From: Neoarius graeffei
Lineage: Eukaryota > Chordata > Actinopteri > Siluriformes > Ariidae
Direction: 5' to 3'
Length of the DNA: 64,000 nucleotides
Assembly (NCBI RefSeq): GCF_027579695.1
Contig: NC_083577.1
Coordinates: forward strand, 36,989,198-37,053,197
Shown: positions 1 to 64,000 of the stretch, one piece after another
Layout of the letters: each line of letters starts with the position of its first letter
How positions within the stretch are numbered: position 1 is the first letter of the stretch
The notes under the pieces: model-generated
The model's input: the letters and a program-made list of their open reading frames with translations, nothing else
Database searches by the model: none
What the model was told of the DNA's origin: nothing
Position numbers and translations under genes: made by a program

Positions 1-839
1 AACAATTCAATCTTTGTCTCATCTGGCCATACAGCTGCCCTCCAGAAGGCTTTTTCTTTGTCCGTGTGGTCAGTTTCAAACTTTAGTTAAGCTCGAAGGT
101 GTCAATTTTGGAGCAGGGGGTTATTTCTTGGATAGCAGCCTCTTAGTCCATGGTGATCTGAATTGTAGACAGTGATCCATCAGCTTCCAGTTCATGGCAG
201 GGCTGTGCCATGGTGGTTCCCAGGTTGTTCCTGACCATCCAAACCAATTTCCTTTCAGCTGAGGGTGACCGTTTGGCTTTTCTTGAAGCAAAGTGGCTTG
301 GCAAAGTGACTACACCTCACAATAACTTGGATACAATTGTTTGAACTGATCTTGGAATTTGCAGTTGTTTAGAAATGGCTTCAAGAGACATTCCTGAGTT
401 GTGTATATCTGCGATATTCTTTCTCAGATCTGCACTGAGCTCCTTGGACTTTCCCATTTTACTGTGTGTGGGTCAATCTAATGAGTGCTGTAAACAAACC
501 CTTTTCATGAAGGCACAGAGAAGCTACCAGCTGTAGTCAATCATGATCACTAACAGGAAGTTAAGAGACCTCGGCCTTGGAAAGATAAAAGACATTTTGG
601 AAGTTTCAGCACCTCTGAATTCATAATCTGAGTGTATGTAAATTTTTGGCCCTGTATGTATAATTTTGACCCTTGGTTGATTTCAGAAAGCCCAAAGATA
701 ATTAAAACTTGTGCACCAAATTCCAGTGTTTTTTTTTAAAGATGTATTCAGAGAAATTACTGAAAGCCCAAATATTGCCATGACATTCATATCTAAGATG
801 ACATTTATGTCACTGTATGTAAACTTCTGACCACAACTG
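1..839 (-). mobile_element. Tc1-like transposon remnant, cut by window edge
   Basis: Reading the minus strand from 457, MGKSKELSADLRKNIADIHN and then SLEAISKQLQIP is a Tc1 transposase N-terminal helix-turn-helix. Stop codons and frame breaks follow. The terminal repeat lies at about 811-839 (GTATGTAAACTTCTGACC on the plus strand) with a second internal direct repeat near 636-675, as in IR/DR Tc1 elements. The catalytic half is outside the window. Confidence 0.8.
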
Positions 840-843
840 TGTG

Positions 844-875
844 TCTCATCAGCACGATTTTTATTAAGTATCACA

Positions 876-938
<63 letters not shown>

Positions 939-973
939 GAGTGTGATACTTAATAAAAATCGTGCTGATGAGA
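844..973. repeat. 37-bp perfect inverted arms around an (AT)n microsatellite
   Basis: 844-880 and 937-973 are exact reverse complements (TCTCATCAGCACG... and ...CGTGCTGATGAGA). Between them lies an AT dinucleotide run (about 879-935). The whole can fold into one long hairpin. Confidence 0.9.
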
Positions 974-1870
974 GTGGTCCTTTCCAGGATGAGAACCATA
1001 GAAGCGAAGTTAATTCTGAATGAATGCTATTCCCACCTCGTACACTGAATCTTAATCCAACTGATGACAACATGGAGAATTCATGGATAATTTCCAAGTT
1101 TTGTATTTCTGATTCTACAATTCTCCAAAACCATCTGTAAGTTTTTATCCCAGTGGAAGCTACTTCCATCACAACTAAAATGAAACTGCAATAAAACGCA
1201 GATGAAGGCTACAAACCTCACCTTTCTAAGCTAAAATCTTATATATCTTAGGCTAACACAAGTGTTCAAAAGTAAATATTTTCCTACTAGCATCCCAAAG
1301 TGTTATTACAGCAACAGTAGCTGATTGTGAACATGTACAATTGTAGCATGCTTTGGCATGATTGGAGGTCTCTGTCTGTGGTGGTGGGGTACTGAGTAAT
1401 GCACTGGCCCAGAGGAGTAAGTGTTTATGACTCACACTCATGACTTGGTCCTACACACCCACTTTTAGCAAAAAGCACATGTAAAAGTGATCCACAACCC
1501 TTTACTTCTTCATCTTTTTGAGATCACTGAGCTTGAAAAAATTTGATCCAGTTTGCACACCTGCTTTTATGCTTAGTCCAGTGATCCTGATATCTAGTTG
1601 TCATGGAGATTTATATACAATAATGTGATATAATTATAATGTGATAATATTATAGTATATAATATTGTCATGTAAATCTATTACACAGGATAAGAGAGTC
1701 ACACTTTTATTCTTGTCAGAATAAAAGTGTATAAAATTTTCTTTTAAAATGTATTAAAAATATGCACACTATTAATCTGTATCTGATTGCAAATCACTGC
1801 ATATGTACTAGATTGCACCTCACAGAAACTGCTTTTTAACAAATAAATTGACCTCAATTTTTTTGTTTTG
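974..1870. other. Upstream of abi3bp, no gene seen
   Basis: AT-rich sequence. It has one short inverted repeat (CACTTTTATTCTTGTCAGAATAAAAGTG, near 1703-1731, a perfect hairpin). I see no exon or known repeat. Confidence 0.5.
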
Positions 1871-2253
1871 GGGCGGCATGGTGGTGTAGTGGTTAGCATT
1901 GTTGCCTCACAGCAAGAAAGTTCTGGGTTCGAGCCCAGTGGCCAACAGGGGCCTTTCTGTGTGGAGTTTGCATGTTCTCCCCGTGTCTGCGTGGGTTTTC
2001 TCTGGGTGCTCCGGTTTCCCCCACAGTCTAAAGACATGCAGGTTAGGTTAATTGGTGGCTTTAAATTCACCGTAGGTGTGAATGTGGGTGTGAATGGTTG
2101 TTTGTCTCTATGTGTCAGCCCTGTGATGACCTGGCGACTTGTCCAGGGTGTACCCCGCCTCTCGCCCATAGTCAGCTGGGATAGGCTCCAGCTTGCCTGC
2201 AACCCTGTAGAACAGGATAAGCGGCTACAGATAATGGATGGATGGATGGATGT
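1871..2253 (+). mobile_element. tRNA-derived SINE-like repeat, copy 1
   Basis: Starts GGGCGGCATGGTGGTGTAG with an A-box-like GTGGTTAGC and B-box-like GGTTCGAGCCC, then the constant body (AAAGACATGCAGG, GTCAGCTGGGATAGGCTCC) and a GGAT repeat tail. Older than the copies at 37353, 42815 and 50456 judging by its many differences. Confidence 0.75.
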
Positions 2254-2863
2254 AAGAAAATCCCAGTGGAACCTACTGGCACATGGAAACTAAGTCATTC
2301 TGAGAAAACAGATGATACAAATAATATCTGTCATGAAAAGAATGTCTTCATATTTCATGAACAAATCATTACACGATTTAAGAAAATGTCATGGATTGCG
2401 TAACATTATGTTTTAGGAAATAAATAAATGAATGTTGCAGATGTCTAAAATAGGAAAACCGACCATTAGAAACAAGATTGCCATTTAGGCCTGTGGTGCT
2501 TGGCCTTAAAAATACAATGGTGCATGATAAAATGGTATTCTTCACTTCACATACAGACACAGTCAGATTTTTCCAATTCTGTCAAATTCAACATGTTCGT
2601 GATTTAGTACTGAGGGATCTCTCCAATGCACCTGCTGACAAGCTCATCCAGCCCAGAATAATGCCTTAGGAGATGCCTGGAGATGGACTAAGCCAGCTCT
2701 GAAGTAACAAAAAACAAAATTGCTTGTTTTGGAGCTGCCAGGAGTTTCCTTCTCTTTAACACACAGCAACCTTTTGTCCTTCAGTAACACCCACTTTCAT
2801 CCAGTTTCGTCAACCAAGTAATAAAAGTTGACCACACGGCTATGCTTCAAATCCATTTCTAAG
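2254..2863. other. Sequence upstream of candidate first exon
   Basis: AT-rich, no recognised repeat or exon. If the exon at 2864 is real, the promoter and 5' UTR should lie here. I see no clear TATA box or CpG island. Confidence 0.35.
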
Positions 2864-58232
<55,369 letters not shown>

Positions 58233-58677
58233 GACCCCTGAAGCTGAGGATGTGCTCTATTAGAATGTATACTGTGTGAGAGATGACAAAGCTGACAATG
58301 TATAAAGATGTACAGAAAGGGAAAAAAAAGGAAAAGAAAAAAGTTTTATTGAATGTTATCAGCAGTATCTAATGGCTTCATACTATTTATATGCAAAACA
58401 AATTTATCAAACATTTAGAGAAATAGCAGAGTTTATGAAAGTACGGGGTAGCAGGCTCCCTGAATGTTTAAAACGAGTATATTATTTATCAAGAGGCTGG
58501 GGATAACATAGAGTAATTTCCTGACAATTGGCAAAACAGATGGAATAAGCAACAAGAGGTAATTTGATCATATTGTGCAGCTGTTTAATATGCACAGTAA
58601 AACACAAACACTTGAGATGGAATTTTATGCACTAAGTCTAATACACATCCATTTCACATGAATTAAGTTAGAAAATA
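58233..58677 (+). other. abi3bp 3' flank / probable 3' UTR
   Basis: AT-rich sequence after the stop codon with an A-rich tract near 58320-58342. No AATAAA is seen before the Tc1 element that begins at 58678. Confidence 0.5.
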
Positions 58678-58840
58678 CACTGCCTGGCCAAAAAAGAAAA
58701 GTTGCCATTTGAATTTAAATAAGCAAATACCTAAGAGCCTTTGATTGGATAATTACTGCAGTGATCGGTGTGTTTCAGCTGACAACAATTCTTTTAACCC
58801 TAACTGACGGCGTGAGTACCATCTCATTTCTTAAACAACC

Positions 58841-59580
58841 ATGTCATCCCATGGTTATGGAAAAGACGTTACTGTGTTTCAGAAGGGTCAAATTATTGAC
58901 AGTAATCAAGCAAAGAAAACAACGAAGAAGATTGCTGAAATGACTGGAACTGGGTTAAGACCTGTCCAACACATTCTTAAAACCTGGAAGGATAGTGGTG
59001 AGCCATCAACTTTGTGGAAGAAACGTGGTGGGGAAATAATCTTGACTGACCATGATCAAAGATCACAAACACTTGAAGCTGAATTGTCAAAAATTGACAG
59101 TAGAACTCACGGCTATGTTTGGAAGATCATTTCCACACCCACAATGCAATGAGAACTCATAGGATTGGGACTAAATAGCTGTGTGGCCATAAGAAAACCT
59201 TTGCTGGTGAGTCTAATAAGAAAATGCATCAGTTTGCTAGGGAGCATAAAAATTAGACTCTGGAGCAATAGGCAAAGGTCATGTGGTCTGATGAGTCCAG
59301 ATTGACCCTATTCCTGAGTGATGGGCGTGTCAGGGTAAGAAGAGAAGCACATGAAGCGATGAACCCATCATGTATAGTAGCCACTGTACAAGCCTCTGGA
59401 GGCAGTGTTATGATCTGGGGTTGCTTCAGTTGGTCAGGTCGAGGCTCAGCAACGTTACGTGGCAAGAAAATGAAGGCAGTGGATGACCTGAACGTACTGA
59501 ATGACCAGGTTATCACACAGATGGATTTTTTCTTCCCTGATAGCACACTCACACATCAATTGGCCACCACAGAGTCCTGA
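58841..59580 (+). pseudogene. Tc1 transposase pseudogene, forward copy
   Basis: SHGYGKDVTVFQKGQIIDSN (HTH) and, after a stop, MWSDESRLTLFLSDGRVRVR to MIWGCFSWSGRG. The block with the second catalytic Asp is deleted after DFFFPD. Confidence 0.75.
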
Positions 59581-59674
59581 CCTTAACCCCACTGAAAGTC
59601 TTTGGGATGTGCTCTAGAAGACCTTACGGAGTGGTTTGACTCTCCCATTGTCAAGACAAGCTCTCAGCAAAAAA

Positions 59675-60110
59675 TTAATGCAACTTTGGATGGAAATAAA
59701 CATTTGAAGATGATTCCTCATGCTCCCTGAACCACTCTTTCACTATTTGAGCCCAGTGAATCCTGACATTGTCATCCTGGAATATGCCCATGCCATCAGG
59801 GAAGAAAAATCTATTCTTGTTGCATTGTGCATGTTGAAATGCTCTTACTTTGACAATTAAACGACTTGATTTCACTAAGCATTTGTGATCTCCAATCACG
59901 GTCAGTTAAGATTTTTTTCTGACCATATTTCTTTCATGAGGTTGATGGCTCACTGCTATCCTTCCAGATTTTAATAACAGTTCTTAACCCAGTTCCAGTA
60001 ATTTCAAGCAATACTCCTTAATTGTTTTCTTTGCTTGATGCAGGCCAACAATTTGACCCTTCTGAAATACAGCAACATCTTTTCCACAACCACAGGATAC
60101 ATCTAACATG
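59675..60110 (-). pseudogene. Tc1 transposase pseudogene, inverted copy
   Basis: Minus strand keeps the HTH start (VAVFQKGQIVGLHQAKKT-like) and, after a deletion, [20 protein letters not shown] then [10 protein letters not shown], the very block that the forward copy lacks. Confidence 0.7.
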
Positions 60111-60267
60111 GCTATTTAAGAAACGAGAAGCTACTCACTGCATCAGTTAGGGTTAAAAGAATTGTTGCCGGCTAAAGCATTAATATTGAAGTAATTATCC
60201 AATCAAAGGCTTTTAAGCATTTGCTTATTTAAACCCAAACGGTGACTTTATTTTGGCCAGGCCGTGT

Positions 60268-60760
60268 AGCTTCAATAAGTTTTTGTGCATGTCATGTACA
60301 GTGTTGATCATTTGGCAAATATGCATGTGTATATGTGGAAACAGCGAATTAAACTTTCACTCCTTTTTTGTAGCTTTTTAGATTAATTATTACAGGGTGT
60401 TAACCCAAAGATCATGAATGTTGATTTATCTGAGGAGCTTTTGGGGATTTTATAACCCAAGTTTATTTGCAATGTTAAAGAGGAGTTTCTGCCACAAATG
60501 TATTACTTGACAGAATATTTTCTGGTGTCTATGTGAAGGTACAAAAGGAAATAAATACTTTTTCTGGATCTTTACACCAGCTGTACTAATTACTCAGAGT
60601 ACATTCCTTGTCAAATGTTGAGCCCCATTTAAGAGAGGCTTTGAATTGTATAGTATCATATTTTAAGCATACAGAGTCAAATAAATGATGCAGGAAAGGT
60701 GTGCAACATGTCCATCACTATTTTTCCAGCCACCAAACAAAAAAGTAAAACATTTGTTCT
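60268..60760. other. Spacer between abi3bp and tfg
   Basis: AT-rich with two AATAAA motifs on the plus strand. No repeat recognised. Confidence 0.4.
60680..60685 (+). terminator. Possible abi3bp polyadenylation signal AATAAA
   Basis: AATAAA lies 2.4 kb after the stop codon; another is at 60550-60555. If used, the 3' UTR would include a Tc1 pair and the two convergent transcripts would end within about 100 bp of each other. An earlier non-canonical site is equally possible. Confidence 0.25.
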
Positions 60761-60768
60761 TTAAAGTC

Positions 60769-60774
60769 TTTATT
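60769..60774 (-). terminator. Probable tfg polyadenylation signal AATAAA
   Basis: TTTATT on the plus strand is AATAAA on the minus strand, about 440 bp after the tfg stop codon and followed by AGACTTT. This would put the tfg transcript end near 60750. Confidence 0.55.
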
Positions 60775-61128
60775 CACTGCCAGAAAACAAATGTTACAGT
60801 TTATACAGAATGACTTGGGCCACTGAACAGGGCCAGTCAGGTATTAGTAAAAACTAGGAGAGGAGGAATGATGAAGGGGTGGGGGGGTGGGGGAATGAGA
60901 ATTAAACAAAGCAATTTCCTTCAGCTGTGATTATATTTAGTGTTTCAACAGAAAGCTGACATGATTTAACACACAATAACACCAACGAGTAGACAAGTGT
61001 TAAAACTCGTACTCACACAGAAACACATATGCACAGGTTGTTCTCACACCAATCTCACACACAGCTATCAACTCCCTATACCATTTGGTCTTATCTGCGC
61101 AACCACACACATTCATTCGCTCACACAT

Positions 61129-61154
61129 CTCACACACACACACACACACACACA
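61129..61154. repeat. Short (CA)n in tfg 3' UTR
   Basis: About 12 CA dinucleotides between the polyadenylation signal and stop codon of tfg. Confidence 0.9.
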
Positions 61155-61212
61155 AAATCAAACGCAGGGCATTGGGGTTTGATCTGTTGTAATCTAGTGC
61201 TGCAGCTGATTT

Positions 61213-61604
61213 TTACCGGTAGCCGGGACCAGGCTGGGCATAGCCCTGCCCGTAAGGGGGGCGGTTGCGGGCATAGGGATTGGAGCTCCCAGGGGGTGGG
61301 GTCACACCTGGGGGTGGGGTGTATCCAGGACGAGACTGATACCCAGGAGCCGGCTGGGAGCTGGGCGGCAGGCTGTAGTTGGCTGGTTGCTGGGAGGCCT
61401 GGGAAGTGTAGGTCTGAGAAGGAAACTGAGGTGGTGGGTACTGGCCTGTACCCTGGGGCTGGGGAGGGGGCGGAGCCTGTGGCTGAGCACTAAATCCAGG
61501 TGCGGAGCCAGGAGCAGCAGCCTGAGATGTAGGAGTGGGGTAATTCTGGAACTGTTGCTGAGGCGGAGGGGCTTGAGGGCCACCAGGCTGAGTAGTATAA
61601 CCTG
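61213..61604 (-). CDS. tfg: tfg last coding exon
   Basis: 392 nt, phase 1 to stop TAA (plus-strand TTA at 61213-61215). The acceptor on the minus strand is a pyrimidine run ending CTTCAG. The protein is low-complexity Pro/Gln/Ala with Tyr repeats ([27 protein letters not shown]) and the conserved end. Confidence 0.95.
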
Positions 61605-61968
61605 CTGAAGGGGGGGGATAAAATAAAATAAAAATAAAAACCTCATAACTTACACTCAAGCTAAATGCTATTTATACTAACCAACCAACCCTGACCCTCA
61701 CATCATTAAAAGAAAAGATTGCAGACCACAGTTATACATCACAATTGCTTGGACGTCCAAAAGAGCCACCTGGAGGCGTTTCAGCAAAGAACTCAAATGC
61801 TTGAAAATGAGCATGCTCCTAGACTAAAATGTTCTTTATATTGAGTTATAATGTCAGTGCAAAGGTGAGGAACTTTACCAGGGTATTGCATGCCATACTG
61901 CTGCTGAGGAGCAGCCGGTTGTTGAGGAGGATATCCACCTGGAGCTTGATACTGCTGATACATCTGAC
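61213..61968 (-). CDS. tfg: tfg (TRK-fused gene), 3' end, last two coding exons
   Basis: C-terminal part of TFG, a protein of ER exit sites that acts in COPII carrier organisation and can form oligomers. The Pro/Gln/Tyr-rich tail is seen here; the N-terminal PB1 and coiled-coil parts are outside the window. Exons: 61879-61968 (90 nt, phase 1 to 1; [20 protein letters not shown]) and 61204-61604 including the stop at 61213-61215 ([11 protein letters not shown] to [20 protein letters not shown] then YR). The ending NPYARNRPP...PGPGYR is diagnostic for TFG. The gene converges on abi3bp, as in mammals. I found no further tfg exon up to 64000. Confidence 0.95.
61879..61968 (-). CDS. tfg: tfg penultimate coding exon
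   Basis: 90 nt, phase 1 to 1; acceptor TTTCTCAG, donor CCTG|GTAAAG on the minus strand. It encodes [20 protein letters not shown] then QQQYGMQYP, closely matching vertebrate TFG. Confidence 0.93.
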
Positions 61969-63202
61969 CTGAGAAAAACACAGACCAAAAGAGTCTCACA
62001 CTGATCAGACTAATACGAGCTTTCAATGCATCAAAGGATGCTTCCACTCAACTGATTCCACTTCAAACAAAAAGTTGGGCTTGGAGCATCATTAATATAC
62101 AAATCTCTCTCAGACGCTAAACTTGTCCACAAGAAACACATGTGGAGCAGTGACTGTTGAACACAGGAAACAAAAACATTGAATCCCACTCAAAAAAAAA
62201 CACGTCCTGATAGCAGGACTAGACAGATATCAAAGACACAAAAATCATGTCCACACAAATCCACCCACACACGAGAAACTGACCATATGGAACATAATTT
62301 TTAAAAAGAGAAGTCAGAGAGGGTTCATGCTGTGTTTGTGTACACAGCACTAAGTAACAAATGAGAAAATGTGTGTGTTTTTCGAAATATGGGACATTAC
62401 TGGGCTGATATTAATAAAATGGAGAAAAAGCATCAAAAGGTCCAAGAGTTATGACTCTGTGAAACCATGAGTAATACAACAGTTTCCTCACTTGGACAAA
62501 GCTGACAAGGGAGCTCTGTGGAAACGAAGCAGATCCAAATCCAACATGACACTCCTCACCAACTCTTACTCAGTTAACCCATTTCCCTCCCCTATCTGGA
62601 TGCCTGTGACTTCTCTGCATGAGAAATGAAGTAACTATAAAAGAATGCGAGTTACAGTTCGATTCTATTTGCACTGGGGATTTCCTAAAGCACTTTTGCA
62701 GTGTTTCCAACATCAGTTTCTTTCATTCTTTACTCTGAACAGTAGACACAGACGTGCCTGTGAGTGCATACACTTGTGCAGGTGTGACATTATACTGCCA
62801 AACATCAGGATATCACTAACTAAAATATACACAGTATTTGGTCACATTAAACAATCAAGTCTTCCCAGATTTCCTTTTTATGCACTTTTCCTCAGATTCC
62901 TTTCAGAGCATTTTCCACACTTGCCATACCCAGGATTGAACTGGGACTTGTCATTGTTGCAGGTTTCAATCGAAACAGACACATTCCTTCCAAACCATAG
63001 ATGAACTAGGTAATTTTATACAAATCACTTCTGCTTGTGTGAAACCTTTGTGGAAAGTTTTGTGCCTTTGCGCAAACAAGGCACACAGTTTATTGTTCTA
63101 TTAAAGCTAGGCAACCTTTCGATTTCATAAAATCGGTGAAATTTAGTTCCCTCTGAAATTTGGTCAGTGCGATGCATGTTTATTTCTACAATATCTAACA
63201 CT
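61969..63202. other. tfg intron, nothing recognised
   Basis: No further tfg exon found. Low repeat content compared with the abi3bp introns. Confidence 0.45.
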
Positions 63203-63365
63203 ACGTTCAGACTGCAACCTGAAACGACCCATATCCGATTTGTTGTGAAATCCGATTTTTTTGTTAGGCCGTTCACATTACCAATTATATGAGACTTGTA
63301 TGCGATCTCCAATATGAACGGAAAACGACCCAAAAGTGTCCCGCATGCGCAAATTGACACGTAAT
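63203..63365. mobile_element. DNA transposon end, same family as 55029-56062, partial
   Basis: CTACGTTCAGACTGCAACC then GTGAAATCCGATTTTTTTGT, CGTTCACATTA and CCGCATGCGCA parallel the left end at 55029. The other end is not found before 64000. Confidence 0.65.
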
Positions 63366-63392
63366 AAGCACATCTACATAATACGTAAACAA

Positions 63393-64000
63393 AAAAAAAA
63401 AAAAAAAGCGCACTCAAGTTTAATGATTTCTTTTTGTTTGTTTGTTTGTTTAATTATCTGGTTAGTGTTAAAGTGTGAGGTCTTGTGTGCGTTTTTGTTT
63501 CTGAACTGAAATGAAAACGTGTAGCCTGGTAACGAGGGTTGACTCCTAAATGTCTCTCTAATTTCTATATAAGTGCACTACATGTTACTAGGAAGTAATG
63601 GATTTTTAAACTCTATATAGTGCACTCGAGCTTCAGTAGGCAGTCATTTGGGATACGGCCGCTGTATTACCAAACTCTTAATTCAGGCTTAATAATTTGC
63701 ACACATTTATTTCGTCATATTAATAAACTTTCCACATTTTTTATAAATATTTATTTAGATTGTTTATAGCCAGCTGAATTCTGCAACTTCTCTCAGCGCT
63801 GGCTCAAGGTGCAGAAACACCCGTGCAGTTTGCGATGGAGATGAGGCGAGACCTGGCGATGTGGTTTTTGTAGCGGCGGCGGAACTCACACAATAATCTG
63901 ATTAATGTGGGCAGCAGACTAATGAGACCGAAGGTGTCAAATTACTGGAAATTTCCAGAACAATCTTATAATCTTGTAATACAGGATGGTTTAAGTTATA
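63393..64000. other. tfg intron or upstream sequence, nothing recognised
   Basis: Poly-A at 63393-63407 and (TTTG)n at 63436-63451. No exon or promoter signature I can support. Confidence 0.35.

Larger units (their letters stand above)
58678..60266. mobile_element. Two Tc1 copies fused head to head between one pair of ends
   Basis: TA at 58676-58677 and 60267-60268; ends CACTGCCTGGCCAAAAAAG and, reversed, CACGGCCTGGCCAAAATAA. 58678 to about 59700 is a forward copy; about 59700-60266 is an inverted copy of the same family (shared AAGCCTTTGATTGGATAATTA and CAGAAGGGTCAAATT). Confidence 0.85.

Noticed and set aside
1871..1945. Functional tRNA gene
   Set aside because: A and B box-like words are present, but there is no cloverleaf and the unit continues as a SINE.
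61302..61646. Alternative minus-strand frame in the tfg last exon
   Set aside because: The other frame matches TFG to its conserved C terminus.

Overview
This is a stretch of a vertebrate nuclear genome, almost certainly a teleost fish. It has split genes with GT-AG introns, many Tc1/mariner, hAT and TTAA-type DNA transposons, at least nine copies of a tRNA-derived SINE-like repeat, LINE fragments and long microsatellites. The repeat set recalls catfish-like or related otophysan genomes, but I cannot prove the species.

Two host genes are supported, and they face each other tail to tail. (1) abi3bp (ABI family member 3 binding protein, TARSH) runs on the + strand from about 2.9 kb (candidate signal-peptide exon) or 3.37 kb (first certain exon) to its stop codon at 58232. 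I assembled 30 exons by hand. Every junction is phase-compatible and the summed coding length is 4956 nt, about 1651 residues. The protein has an N-terminal fibronectin type III (FN3) module, a long Pro/Thr/Gln/Ser-rich middle, a second FN3 module and the conserved cysteine-containing C-terminal domain ending in GSW. The middle is unusual. It holds four tandem copies of a small exon cassette (A-B-C, 9.9-24.6 kb), duplicated together with its introns, and then one 2337-nt exon (28128-30464) that codes for about 779 residues of TQSQPHT-type repeats. (2) The last two coding exons of tfg (TRK-fused gene) lie on the - strand at 61213-61968. The rest of tfg is outside the window. The neighbourhood matches mammals, where TFG and ABI3BP also sit next to each other in convergent orientation.

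Nearly everything else is intronic transposon debris, and much of it is nested. By region: 0-2.3 kb, Tc1 remnant, AT microsatellite with inverted arms, SINE copy. 4.9-9 kb, MITE palindrome, microsatellites, a 1.36-kb TTAA-flanked element and a nearly intact Tc1. 10-24.6 kb, cassette region with a three-level Tc1/MITE/Tc1 nest, two Harbinger-like elements and a 1000-bp element with a THAP exon. 32-38 kb, miniature Tc1, gypsy RT relic, piggyBac-like element, two hAT elements sharing a target and a TTAA element inside one of them. 39.5-44 kb, foldback repeats and a Tc1 carrying a SINE. 46-51 kb, SINE copies, a hAT with an inverted LINE in it, another hAT with a SINE in it. 52-57 kb, Tc1 with a LINE fragment, Myb-like element, LINE relics. 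58.7-60.3 kb, a head-to-head Tc1 pair. 60.8-64 kb, tfg and its intron.

I see no bacterial, phage, CRISPR or operon-type features. The most notable biology is the lineage-specific growth of the abi3bp linker by exon cassette duplication plus a giant repeat exon, and a set of transposon insertions whose target-site duplications can be read directly, in part because the duplicated abi3bp introns preserve the empty sites.
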